Of a stretch of 37,437 nt of DNA, positions 21,826 to 32,322 are shown in pieces. Position 1 is the stretch's first letter; every line of letters starts with the position of its first letter. Made by a program: the position numbers and the translations under genes. This DNA is from Falciphora oryzae (Eukaryota > Ascomycota > Sordariomycetes > Magnaporthales > Magnaporthaceae), in contig JNVV01000033.1 of the NCBI GenBank assembly GCA_000733355.1, positions 301,561 to 338,997 on the forward strand, read 5' to 3'. The notes under the pieces are model-generated. The model saw only the letters and a list, made by a program, of their open reading frames with translations, made no database searches and was not told the DNA's origin.

Positions 21826-23952
21826 AAGCATCCCCCGTCAAAAAGTGCTCCCGCATATCTGCGGGGCCCCCGGGCGCCGCGGCCACCGGCTGGAGGCCGA
21901 GCTGGTGAGGGTGGAACTGCTGTTGCTGCTGCTGTTGCTGCTGCTGTTGCTGCCGTCGTTTGCTGTTGCTGGTGGTGGTGGTGATGTTGGCGCTGTTGAG
22001 CGAGGACGTGGTCAGCTGCTGCGAAGCCCTGTTGAAGGGCCCGGAGAGATGCGTCGAGGAGCCGCCGACGCGGGACGAGGACTGCAGCGCGATGCCCTCG
22101 AGCAGGTCGTCGCGGGTGTTGACCCAAGTCCGGAACGACTGCTCCACCACGTTCTTGAGCCGCCCCGCCGTATTCTCGTCCGCCTGCAGCGCGATGTCGC
22201 CCTGGCGGACCTTGCGGGTGAGGATGTTGACCAACACGGCGGCGAACTGCTCGGCCTCGGGCGTCGACCACCCGGAAGAAGCGATGGACAAACCGTCGTA
22301 CCCTGTCGTATGGGCGCAGCGCCAGTCAGCCGACAGTTCAATCCTGCTGAAGTCACGATTGGCCAATTGGGGTTTTACACGGTGTTTTTGGCTTGTCATT
22401 CTTGGGGAAAAGTATCTCCCATATATCAAACCACTTCTCCAGCTTGTAGGACTCCTGGGGCCTCTCCCTGTTCTGCTTGCCCAGTCGCGCCCATTGCACG
22501 TCGTTGATGCCCTCCCGCAGAGCCGGGTCGCCGATCTGGCATGGCTCGCCGCTACGGGAGTGTAGCGACAACTGGGCCGAAGCTTCACGGTTGTTGCCGC
22601 GCAAAATCTTATAGCAGCGTTCGCACTGAGCGAAGGTGTGTTTCCGCTTCAAATGCTCCCTGCAAATTGGGGGTTGAGGTCAGTCTGGATGCCAATTCTA
22701 ACGGGCGGAAGAAAATACAGGCGGAGGGCTGGAGGAACCATACTTGAGCCTCTGGATCGTTTTAAAACCCGGGGCCGGCGCATGCGCGATAATAATCGCT
22801 CTTCATCGTGCTGGAGGTGGCGCCGTGCTGGATGCCGTATTTCGCAGGATCGAGCTTGTGAAAGGGGCAGGCTAACAGGGGGGCGTGGGTGTCGGACACC
22901 TCCGGGTGGCTGTTCACGTTGCCAGAGCCTCCCTCGTCGTCATCGCCCCCGGCTTGCTCGCCGTCGCCCGAGCTCGTCCGCCGACGACGCTTCCGTGGAC
23001 TGGCGGGTGACCTGTTCCCGCTCGCCCAAGACCCTGCTCGCTGGCTGTCGGATGATCGACTGCCACCGGAGCGCACCGCAGAGCCGAAGGTGCGATGCAG
23101 CAGCGGTATCAAATATCCGGCCAGGGCAAGGTCTCCGTCGACCGCTGCAATGATGGCGGCGTCGAGGCTGTCATCCTCTCCGCCCCACTCGTCCTCGCCA
23201 CTAGAGCCACGAGGAGAAGCTGGCTCATTGGCCTTCCCGTTCCTCAGCGCCCAGACCAAGGGGACATTGAACAAGCTGGGAAAGGTGGATACGAAGGTAT
23301 CCATGCTCATTGTTTTCCAGCTGAATCCATCCAACACTAGGCGCAGCTGCTCCAATTCCACTTTCTAGCCGTCTGGGAATAACATAAAGAGCGCAGAAGC
23401 AAGTATCGCTTCGGCCGTCGAATAATGGTAATTTGGCTGGAAGCGATTGCTATTGTAGGCGTCCGAGGACATCCCCACTAGGGCATAGAGCTTGTCCCTC
23501 GGGTCGGATGCGTCCCTGCTGCCGAACTTTCCGAGGAGAGGTTCGAACGTGTGCTGACTGCTCCGCCACGCCGTGCTTCGTGGGCCGGGCATGATATCGA
23601 GAACCGCGTCGACAGCCGTCGAAGCTCCCATCCCGGCCAGGCGCGGGATTAAAGCAAATGTTCGGGGCGCGACAGATTTGTTCCCGCAGTGGATGCGCGC
23701 TGCTCTGGCGCTCGCAACTCCCTGCAGAATCCAGACTCTGCGGAACCAAGGCCGTTGTAGGAGATGTTCCCGAAGCGTATCTTGCAGGGCTTTATGGAAA
23801 GGGGGCGATGCTTGTCTTTTCCCTTGCTCGAGTTGGCGGTACTCTGCCTCCCATGCGCCTGGCGACCGTTTGCATCGGTGGCTATGGTTCCCAGGCCCAG
23901 CCCGTATTCGTAAATGAACTTCATTCGACGGACTTGGTGGCCGCCACGGGTG
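21812..23952 (-). pseudogene. HET-domain protein joined to a C2H2-like zinc-finger region with polyQ tail, broken
   Basis: The minus-strand reading opens near 23952. It contains the second half of a HET domain: LQRPWFRRVWILQGVASARA, IHCGNKSVAP, then FGSRDASDPRDKLYALVGM and LQPNYHYS-type NYHYSTAEAILASALF. The front half (ALSYVWG, WIDAICINQ) is not present. TAG at 23365-23367 interrupts it, but the same frame continues (LEQLRLVLDGFSWKTMSMDT), then a basic linker (ASPRKRRRRTSSGDGEQ), then ACPFHKLDPAKYG of a fungal C2H2-like cluster. A one-base excess at about 22762-22768 (GGGTTTTAAAACG) and an intron (22743-22660) lead into HLKRKH, QCERCYKIL, EGINDVQW and EKWFDIWEILFP. A further shift or intron leads to the helical tail (PEAEQFAAVLVNILTRK) and 12 glutamines (about 21917-21955). 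At least one stop and two shifts. Confidence 0.68.
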
Positions 23953-24529
23953 TCAGCCCCTGCGCTACGCTGTACACAGTCAAGGGAGAAACTCTTCCAC
24001 ATGGGACAAAAGCCAATTTTGGCCGCGGTGCAGATCCGTGCTCGCGGTGCAGCAACAAAATAAGCTTTTTGTGGGGCCCTCTCCCTTTGGCGAATGGTGC
24101 CCAACAGCACTTGATGGTATTCTGCTGTGGGCCTATAAGAGATTCGGGAGACGGCAGGGCAATACGGGGCAATTTCCTTTGACGAGTCTACATGGAGTTG
24201 CGGTGTTATTTATCCTTTGCTTAAGCTTGCTATCCTAAGGGATGGCCAGCTCGAGTTGGTGCCTTGGTCAGTCTGGCCCTTCTTGGCGGGATCTAACTTT
24301 TGTGCATTGACAGTGCAGGCGCTCGAGTGCCAGACCGAGAACTTTTGCCACCTACTTATCCGGTCGGCAAAATGGTCGACTTCTGCTTCGCGATCGATCC
24401 CAGTTGGGCCCCGGCCACGTCTCAGAGTTGACGTACATGGTTTGAGTTGGCGAGGAGCTGGCTCAATGGTAGACATGCCCACTTGGTCCCAATGACGTAG
24501 GCTTCCCGAGATGCTTAGCCGCACCGGGC
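23953..24529. other. Spacer, possible lost 5' part of the HET gene
   Basis: Minus-strand open readings here (for example 24210-24524) do not show the N-terminal HET blocks expected upstream of the gene at 21812-23952. No other gene is recognised. Confidence 0.4.
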
Positions 24530-25600
24530 TCAGGCCGTCTTCGTAGACTGCACAGGCTGATCTTGCTGAGCCTTGTCCTGCTTGACCTGCTCCATCCGCT
24601 CGCTGTGTTGCTGGCGTTGCTCCCGTCGGTGGCGGCAGCAGAGGAAGCAGCTGGCTAAGATCAAGACGAAAACGACAACCGGGGGGATAGTGACCAAGTA
24701 TATGAGATCGCCCAAGGAGCGCGAGTCGTTGTTCGGGTCAGGGCTGCAAGCTTGGTCCGTAGCGGCGGATCCGGGCACCCAGGTGGCCAGCCTCTTGTCG
24801 TGGCAGGTCAGGGTCGGCGGCGGCGGCGACAGCGACTTGATGTCGGATTCCGCCCAGCGGATTTGCCAGGCCTGGTGAACGCGAACCCCGTCCGGCGTGG
24901 CTTGGATGTCCTGAAGACATGCAGGAATGTCCATGTCCCGTGTCGCGAGCGCGTCACGCACGTATCGGCTTGGGTTGCCGAGGGTGAAGCCGCGGGCGCA
25001 ACAGTATGCGGCATTGTAGCTGTAGGACGTGGTCGCCGTGGAGGAGTGCTCCCAAACTTGGGTCATATCGACCGCGCTGAGAGAGTAGGCGGTCCAGTCG
25101 CTCGGGCACACGGCCGGGCTGAAGGTGAAGCGGCTCGCCTTGTTGAAAGTGTCCCATCCCGGCGGCTGGCACGATGCGAAGCGCGGGTCCGCGGTATTCG
25201 AGACGACAACCGGCACGGTCTTGGTCGTGTCGCGGCCCGAGGAGCCTGCGACAGTCACGAGGGCGCTGGTAGTGGTCCAGATGCCGCCGCACGAGGGCGG
25301 CGGCGCGAACGGGGTCGTCAGAGCGATGAGCGATGTCGCCGATGGTGTCGCCGACATCGTCGGGGCGGTGGATGACCCCGAGGCGGAGGAGGTAGTGGCT
25401 TGCGACATGTTGAGATTGGCGGCTGCCGCTGGGGACAAGAGCGAAGGCGGTGGTCGCCAAGAGGAAAGAATACCCGAGGGCGGCGGCAGTGGACGTCGGG
25501 ATCGCAGTCCGACCAGGAAGGATTGGGCTAGCGCTTCCCCAGATGAAGAATCCTGCAGGGTGCAGAGGAAGAGGTTGCTGCCGGAATGGAGACCTCGCAC
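24530..25600 (-). CDS. Single-pass membrane protein with Cys-rich extracellular domain
   Basis: Unbroken minus-strand reading of 356 codons from 25600. The true start may be the Met at 25408 (CAACATGTC context), giving 292 residues. The ectodomain has Ser/Thr-rich stretches and conserved blocks FAPPPSCGGIWTTTSA, SCQPPGWD, FTFSPAVCPSDWTAYS, YCCARGFTLG, WAESDIKSLSPPPP and WVPGS. One membrane helix follows (LIYLVTIPPVVVFVLILASC), then a basic cytoplasmic tail (CCRHRREQRQQ). This architecture recurs in many ascomycete proteins of unknown function that resemble surface sensors. I see no catalytic motif. It is one of the undamaged genes of the window. The first 64 codons read poorly as a signal peptide, hence the doubt about the start. 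Confidence 0.75.
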   Translation of the reverse strand: MRGLHSGSNLFLCTLQDSSSGEALAQSFLVGLRSRRPLPPPSGILSSWRPPPSLLSPAAAANLNMSQATTSSASGSSTAPTMSATPSATSLIALTTPFAPPPSCGGIWTTTSALVTVAGSSGRDTTKTVPVVVSNTADPRFASCQPPGWDTFNKASRFTFSPAVCPSDWTAYSLSAVDMTQVWEHSSTATTSYSYNAAYCCARGFTLGNPSRYVRDALATRDMDIPACLQDIQATPDGVRVHQAWQIRWAESDIKSLSPPPPTLTCHDKRLATWVPGSAATDQACSPDPNNDSRSLGDLIYLVTIPPVVVFVLILASCFLCCRHRREQRQQHSERMEQVKQDKAQQDQPVQSTKTA

Positions 25601-25621
25601 CAGGGTGGCTGGCCCTCTTGT

Positions 25622-26132
25622 TGTTGCACGCGGTGCAGGGTTTGGTTAGTCAAGTGCACGAACGTGTTGGCAGGACGCATTGCAGGCAAACATCAAACAA
25701 ACAGAACAATCAATCAATCCAATCAGATAAATCAATCCAATCAGATCAATCAATCCAATCAGATCAATCAATCCAATCAGGTCAATCAATCCAATCAGAT
25801 CAATTCACTCTGTTACACTGTGCAACACCGTGAACCAAGCCCACCCACGGGCTCCACAGTGGAGACATGGGCACCAACGAACCGCGACAGTAGAGGTCGA
25901 CGGATCAAAGCCGCAAGTGTTTGTCGCAGGGCCAAACACGGGTAAAATTACGGCCGATGGTTGTTTAAGACAGGCAGGCAGCTGCCAGAACGAAGCACAG
26001 CTGCTGGTGAGAGTGTTGCACAGTGTGAATTGACCTGATTGGATTGATTGATTGTTCTGTTTGTTTGATGATGCCCCACGCTCGCCTGTTTGCCGTGCAT
26101 CTGACTAATCAAAACCTGCACCGCGTGCAACA
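25622..26132. mobile_element. Fold-back (MITE-like) element of about 510 bp
   Basis: The left end TGTTGCACGCGGTGCAGG (25622) and the right end (to 26132) are reverse complements, and the similarity runs inward through TTAGTCA, CATCAAACAAACAGAACAATC and AATTCACWCTG...TGTGCAACAC (left arm to about 25830, right arm from about 26007). The arms differ chiefly by the number of 18-bp units: five on the left, one on the right. The ends are themselves near-palindromic (TGCACCGCGTGCA). No target duplication was found and no transposase is present. It could also be an inverted duplication rather than a transposon. Confidence 0.65.
25712..25801. repeat. 18-bp minisatellite, five units
   Basis: Five tandem copies of AATCAATCCAATCAGATC (25712-25729 through 25784-25801), with only two substitutions (last base of unit 1, A-to-G in unit 4). 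It lies in the left arm of the fold-back element. Confidence 0.93.
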
Positions 26133-26587
26133 CACGGAGCTCCAAGGGTCGCGTTCATCCCAACCCATCAGACTAAGCCTTGCCGGGCCGCAGCATGATA
26201 TCTGATCCACCTGTTGGCAGCAAGGTGGAAAAACGCATCGAAGCAGCCCGCCGTGCGCCCCGGAGAATCGCCCGAGACGGACGCTGATGGGGATTTCTCG
26301 GGCGTTCACGGGCAATATCTGCTTCGGGAGCTTGCATAGGGGCTGCTTAGCCGAGCCGACTTTGATATGGAGTCCCGGGCCGTCTTGGGGCGCACGACAG
26401 GACTGGAGCAATGGGGCCAGCAGCAAAGGCTGAGGCTCGGATGCTTCGCGACGGCCTGGTGTGTATAAAGTACGTTGTCCACTGGGTTCCAGGGATGGCA
26501 AGTCTTGGTCCTGCAGGCTCGCCCTAGACAAGCTTTGCCCAGCTCGTCCCCTCCACTCTTTCCCTGGAAGCAGCTCCCGTGTTCAAG
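26133..26587 (+). promoter_or_regulatory. Intergenic region with a candidate promoter for the GH55 gene
   Basis: 455 bp upstream of the GH55-PLC gene. TATAAAG at 26464-26470 lies 118 bp before the ATG at 26588, and a pyrimidine-rich stretch (about 26545-26570) sits between. No other gene is seen. Confidence 0.4.
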
Positions 26588-29500
26588 ATGCTGTTTCCTC
26601 CGCTCTCTGCCCTGCTATGGGCCTTTCTGGCACTCCAGGTGGCGGCTTCACGCCTCCCCCGAGTCCACTACCCTCCCTCAAGCCCGTGCACCAGCACGAT
26701 GCCCCCACGCTCTCTCCACGCGCATCTGCCGCCGACCTCGAGGCGGCTCGCAAGCTTGTCAAAGATGCCATTGCCAAGATGACTGTCCTTAACAAGGCCC
26801 GTCTGGACAAGCCCTTCCGCAACCGCTACAAGCAGCCCGCTGGGTCCCAGGCCCGCAAGCGAGCCGATGCCGTTGAGGCACCGCTCCCCCTGCTGAACAT
26901 CACCGTCGAGATCGCCAGTGCGGCCGCCCTGCTTGCTGAGGCCGAGGCGAGCTCTGCCAATGGGACTGGCCTTGGCAACGCGACTACTCCCCTCCTTCGG
27001 CGGGCTTCGCCTTTCTGGATGGAGGGCGCGCAAGGGAACAGTGCCTTGGGGGACGACCCCAACTACAGAGTAAGCCCCTGATGTAATCCGCTACTCTGGT
27101 GCAAGCTGGTCTGACATACTGTATATAGGTCTTCCGCAACGTCGTCACGCAGCATGGGGCCGACCCAAGCGGCCAGAGGGTAAGTCAGGGACAGGCGCCC
27201 TTTAGCCGAGTACCCTGTGGTGTTGTCAGCGATTTAACTGGCATTCCAGGACTCCACGGCTGCCATCCAGAAGGCCATCGACGATGGCAAGTGGTGCGGC
27301 GAGAAGTTCAACGGGTCCACCACCAAGAACGCCATCGTCTACCTCCCGCCCGGAAGGTATCTGATATCCAGCTCGCTGAAGCTGAACTTCGGCACCCAGC
27401 TCATCGGAGACGCCAACGACTGGCCACGCATCGTCGCCTCGTCCAGCTTTATTGGACTGGGAGTACTGAGCACCGACGTTTACATCGAAAATGGCGACAA
27501 CGGCCCCGGCGGCTGGCCTCTCCAGTGGTATGTCAACACCGCCCGGTTCTACAGCCAGATCCGGAACCTCCGGGTTGATATCACGGCCACCGACCCTGGG
27601 GCCTACGTCTGCGCCGTCCACTACCAGGTCGCGCAGGCCACCACCATCGAGAATGTCGAGCTCATTGCCAGGACCGGAACAGTAAGTCTCCTGATACGAC
27701 CCTCTATATCTCCCCTGATCCTATACACTGTCCAGGCCTCGGTCAGCACTAACATGTTCCTGTTCTTCCACAGACCCAGCAAGGGATGTACGCGGAAAAT
27801 GGCAGCGGTGGTGTTATGTCGGACGTGACATTTACGGGCGGAAACTTTGGCTTTTGTAAGTGCTCCACTTTCAGCTGCTTGTCACAGCAACGTTTCCACC
27901 GTGGGAATCATTGCTCCTAACGCCTCACGTCAATGTAGATGGTGGCAGCCAACAGCTCAGCGCCTCTCGGATGACCTTCAACGGCTGCAAGACCGCTGCA
28001 CAGGTCATCTGGGACTGGGGCTGGGTCTGGAAGGGTATCTCGGTCAACGATGTCGAGGTTGGCTTCCGTTTGATCTCGGATAATGGCAGCGGCTCCATTG
28101 GCTCCGTTTCCTTCGTGGACTCGAGCTTTACCAACATCAAGACTGCCGCCATCTACACGGCCACTCCTGCCGACAACCCTGGCTCAAGCGTCACAGGTCT
28201 TGTTCTCGATAATGTCTATCTCGAAGGTTCCGTCCTTAATCCATCGGGTAACACGATCGTGGGACCCGGATACTACAAGACTTTTGTCGTCGGGCCCTTT
28301 TACACGGACGGCAAGCGGACATTGGTGAACGGCAGAACCATGGACTACACCAGGGAGCCTAGCCTCCTTGCCAGCTCGTCCGGCTCGCTCAAAGGCCTAC
28401 AGGGTCCGCCTTACTACGACCGACCAAGGGACCAGTATGCCGACAAGAGCACGGCCGACTTCGTCCACCTCAAGGACGGCGGCGCGAGGGGTGACGGCTC
28501 CTCAGACGACACAAGAGCCGTTCAGGACATGTTCAACCAATATGGAGATGGCAGCAAGATCATCTTCGTTAATGCCGGAACCTACATCCTGACGGACACC
28601 GTCACTATTCCCAAGGATGCCAAGATCGTGGGAGAGACCTGGTCCCAGTTCGCAGCCAGCGGGAACAAGTTCTCAGACCCGCTCAACCCCAGGGTTATGC
28701 TCAAAGTCGGCAACGACGGCGACGTCGGCACGGTCGAAATGCAGGACCTAATCCTTACTACCAAGGGAGGCACTGCAGGTGCCGTGCTGATGGAGTGGAA
28801 CGTTAAGGCCAAGAGCGCTGGTGCTGCTGCTTTGTGGGACGTTCACGCAAGAGTCGGCGGCGCCACTGGGACCGAGCTCACGCAGGCGGAATGTCCTCCC
28901 ATCAGAAGCGGCACCAACCCGTCCCGCTGCCAGGCGGCCAGCATGCTGCTTCACATCACCAAGAAGGCGTCAGGCTACTTCGACAACATGTGGCTCTGGG
29001 TGGCAGACCACATCATCGACGATCCCCTCCTTGACGATCCCATGAACGACATGGAGCAGATCTCGGTGTACAGCGCCCGCGGTGCCCTGATCGAGAGCCA
29101 GTCGGCCACATGGCTGTACAGCACCGCATCTGAGCACAATGTCTTTTATCAGTACAACTTCCACGAGGCCCGAAACATCTACACGACCATGATCCAGACG
29201 GAGTCTCCCTGCTACCAACCGACGCCCAAGCCGCCTGCGCCATTCGAAAAGGCTGTCGGCAAGTTCGTCGGCGACCCCAGCTACGACTGCCGCGGAGGAG
29301 ACTTTGACGGGTGCGACGAGTCCTGGGCCGTGATCATGACCGACTCGCAGGACATCCACATCGGCGCGGCGGGCACCTACTCGTGGTTTAGCACCTACTC
29401 CCAGGACTGCATCGACACCCACAGCTGCTAGAAGACGCTGTGGTACATCGATGGCAACTACGATAACAACCGCATTGATCATATTATCGGTATCGGCGCC

Positions 29501-31444
29501 AAGAACATCATGGTCGCCGACGGAAAGGCCGTGACGGCCGCCGACAACCTTGCCGTCACCGGTCATCCCCGCTGGTCGCAAATCTCGGCGGTTGAAGTCA
29601 GCTCCAAAGGCAAGGCTCCGGATGAGGGGGGCAACAACGACAAGTGCCTGGCCGGCGACAAAGATATGCTGGGCCCGGCGCCACCAAGCCCGTACGGAAA
29701 CTTCATGCCGTGGCTTCTGATGGAGCCTGAGAATGCAGCTGTGAGCAGCAAATACTACATCACGATTGGTAGGTTGTTCTCCTCCCTCATTGCATTGAGG
29801 ACAGATCATAAAAGATGTGCCCAGCTAACAGGATCCCATAACCAAGTCAACCTCACCCCTTACAAGTTCGTCAAGGAGTCACAACATTCGTACCAGTTCG
29901 ACACATTCGACTTTGATGACAACCCGTCCGGAAGATCGAGGCAGAACACACTTGTTTACACCACCAGGGTTGGCGCCAACCCGAAGGACGACAACGGCGA
30001 AGCATACTACAGAATCGACGGCACCAACAAGAAGTTCACCATCCGCGGCACAACCCACATCCCGGACGACTACCCGATGCGCGCAGTCATCGACCTGACC
30101 GGCATGGGCCAGCCGCAGCGTGAATACGGGTTCCCGGGGCAGGAGGTCCCCGTCACGGTGGTGATCACGGGCAGCGAGGACTACGGCTATATCACCTCGG
30201 TCGCCTTTGGCCCGAACAACTGGATGCATCAGCTGTACGACGTGATCAAGGACCGGGAGCTCCGCCACGTCGTCATGCCGGGCTCGCACGACGCCGGCAT
30301 GAGCACCATCAGCCGGGCCTGGGACGGCCTAGGCAGCGAGATGAACAGCCAGAACCAGGGGCTCGGCCTCTACGACCAGCTGCGCGTCGGCTCGCGGTAC
30401 TTCGACATGCGGCTCGTCAGCGTCAAGGGCGGCGGCTTCTGGGCCGTGCACGTCAACGACGAGAAGTCCAACGCGCCCATCGGGGCCACGGGCGCGACGC
30501 TCGACGACATGATCAGCGACATCAACAAGTTCACCGCCGAGAACCCCGGCGAGATCATCATCTGGTGGGTCAAGTACATGGTCGACCTGAACCTCAACGT
30601 CCCGGCCGGCAAGGGGCGCATGTGGAGTCCCGAGAAGGCCGAGGAGTTCTACGACGCGCTCGAGAAGATCAACAACAGGTGCCCCGGCCTGGCCAACAGC
30701 GGCAAGTTCGACCGGCTCAAGGCGCAGACGCTGATGGACAGGAACAACGGGGCCGGGTGCGTCCTCATCATGACCAACGGCACGCTCAACAGCGACGTCA
30801 AGAAGGAAAGGACCTCGGCGGGTATCTACCAGGGGCGCACGTACATGAACCGGGACGAGTACTGGGCCGAGAAGGAGAACGAGGTGGACAACTCGGCCGC
30901 CCAGATCTCCCACATGCAAGGCATCGACCGCTCGGGCGGCACCGACCCGTTCTACATCATGCAGTGGCAGATCACCCCGGACATCTTCTCGTCCACCTTC
31001 ACCTACGGCCTGCAGGCCCTGGCCGTGCTGGCGACCAATCCGGCGCTGTACTGGCGCGCCGTCAACGCCACGGACGCCAACGCCTGGCCGACGGTCATCA
31101 TGCAGGATTACATCGGCCTGCTGCACCTGAACGAGGGCGGCTTCCCAGACCAGCTGGGCGCCGACATCCAGGTGCTCTGCATGGGCCTGAACCTGTACAT
31201 GGTCAGCATGAACTGCGACGCCAGCAGGACCAAGCACCCGCTGCTCCAGAAGCGGTCGAACCTGTTCGCGCTCGAGGACGACGCCAGCGGCAAGGTCATC
31301 TTCGCCAACAGGACGGTCGTGGAGGATGCCCCCTACGGCTTCCACCTGGGGAGGACGCGGGTGTTCAAGGCCGGGACGGATTTTGGCAACGGCACCGTCC
31401 TGGCTGTTGACATTGTCAACCCAGACTTTGAGGCGGATGCGTAG
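26588..31444 (+). CDS. GH55 exo-beta-1,3-glucanase fused to a PLC-like phosphodiesterase (one stop, one shift)
   Basis: Secreted beta-1,3-glucan hydrolase with a C-terminal PI-PLC-X-like domain. Exons: 26588-27069, 27129-27179, 27250-27681, 27774-27855, 27939-29768, 29832-31444, all GT-AG. A signal peptide (LSALLWAFLALQVAASR) starts the reading. A one-base loss in exon 1 (26640-26700) is needed, and the exon sum of 4490 nt is one short of a multiple of three. GH55 blocks include VTQHGADPSGQRDSTAAIQK, YAENGSGGVMSDV, HLKDGGARGDGSSDD and WLYSTASEHNV (the Glu is the likely acid). TAG at 29429-29431 stands where Gln is expected (SC-Q-KTLWYIDGNYDNN), and the frame stays open for another 670 codons. 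A beta-sandwich-like region and the phosphodiesterase follow: VMPGSHDAGM (His), GSRYFDMRLV and FWAVHVND (second His). About 1,496 residues. Confidence 0.85.
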
Positions 31445-31480
31445 ATGAGCCTTTGGATTAGCTTTTGCGCCCAAAAGAAG

Positions 31481-31923
31481 TGTTGTTGCAAATTAGAGGG
31501 TGCATTGCAGCCTTCTATTGTGACTTGATCTACATCTCTGCCTTGCAAATAAATGCGTACAAAGGGCCGTAGGCCCTGTGCCTTTATATAGGCCGTTCCT
31601 ATTTGCCACCTTGGAGGTGCTCCAGCTATCTTGAACGTTGCCACCGCCTCTCCGGTGCGCTGGAACGTAAGCGAGCTTCCGGTGCGTGGGCCGGTGCCGT
31701 GCCAAGCACCGGTCGGTCCGGGATATCCACCTCCTTTGTAACACACCCCCCAGACGGCCCGGTCGGGGCCGTCTGCCTTGAACAAAGGAGATCCAAAACG
31801 AATGTATCGTGGGTGCTCGAGAAGCACCCACGGGGTAATTTTGTGTTGTTGAGTGCTCCTTATTCCGTAATGCGCTTTCGTGATAGGTGACTGACGCCTG
31901 TTTAGCTTGCCGAGCCCACAACA
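31481..31923 (-). mobile_element. Putative 3' LTR of a truncated copia element
   Basis: On the minus strand it begins TGTTGTGGGC and ends TTGCAACAACA. It has CCTATATAAAGG followed by a presumed transcript start, and lies directly downstream of a copia pol C-terminus. It contains strong hairpins: GTGGGTGCT/AGCACCCAC (31809-31831), and CAGACGGCCC/GGGCCGTCTG nested inside CTCCTTTGT/ACAAAGGAG (about 31730-31790). The 5-mers outside do not form a target duplication, which fits an element whose 5' part is missing. Confidence 0.5.
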
Positions 31924-32080
31924 ACTTCGTGGGAAGCGTCGTGCAAATCCCAACAGGGTCCTAAAGTGCTCGGATTTGGCTCTCGAAAGCGGTTCTGTCA
32001 ACCCGTCTGCTGGCATAAAAGACGTCTGTAGGTAATTAAAACGATTGGTTACTCGCATTCGATGTCTCGACCTGAAGACC
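31924..32080 (-). pseudogene. Copia pol C-terminal tail (RNase H end)
   Basis: The minus-strand reading from 32058 gives VTNRFNYLQTSFMPADGLTE, then RAKSEHFRTLLGF. MPADGLTK-L-R-KHE-F is the last conserved block of Ty1-copia polyproteins. Only this tail remains; upstream (32081-32322) nothing copia-like is readable. It runs directly into the LTR. Confidence 0.7.
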
Positions 32081-32322
32081 TGAAGACGTTGTCAAAGACC
32101 TGGGTTTCGGGGCGATCCGGGTACGAGGTGGGCTGGAGCTTCGCAGTACCTCCTTGCCTGCCCGCATAGAATGATGAAAACAGAAACAGACAGCCACTCA
32201 TCCCGTCAACTGTTTCCCCAGCCCTCGCCAATATATGCCCTGCTTCGGGTGGCAGGAAAACTTCTACCGTTAGCTCAGTCCAATCCAGTCAATTCAAGTG
32301 CCGGTCCTGCAGGTACCTGAGT

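Noticed and set aside
21845..22565. Plus-strand readings of 220 and 201 codons with poly-Leu/poly-Val
   Set aside because: The poly-Leu stretch is the complement of the CAG-coded polyQ of the real minus-strand gene.
25690..25810. Regular 18-bp repeats as a CRISPR-like array
   Set aside because: The units are directly abutting with no spacers, in a fungal genome. This is a minisatellite.
28970..29809. Long minus-strand reading (279 codons) under the GH55 exons
   Set aside because: Antisense shadow of GC-rich coding DNA, Val/Ala/Arg-rich and without domain blocks.
30329..31474. Minus-strand reading of 381 codons opposite the phosphodiesterase domain
   Set aside because: Antisense shadow. Its composition (Val, His, Asp, Arg) mirrors the third-position G/C of the real gene.
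31481..31923. Target-site duplication for the copia LTR
   Set aside because: The outside 5-mers (agaag and acttc) are inverted, not direct, copies, and the element is truncated on one side, so no duplication is expected.
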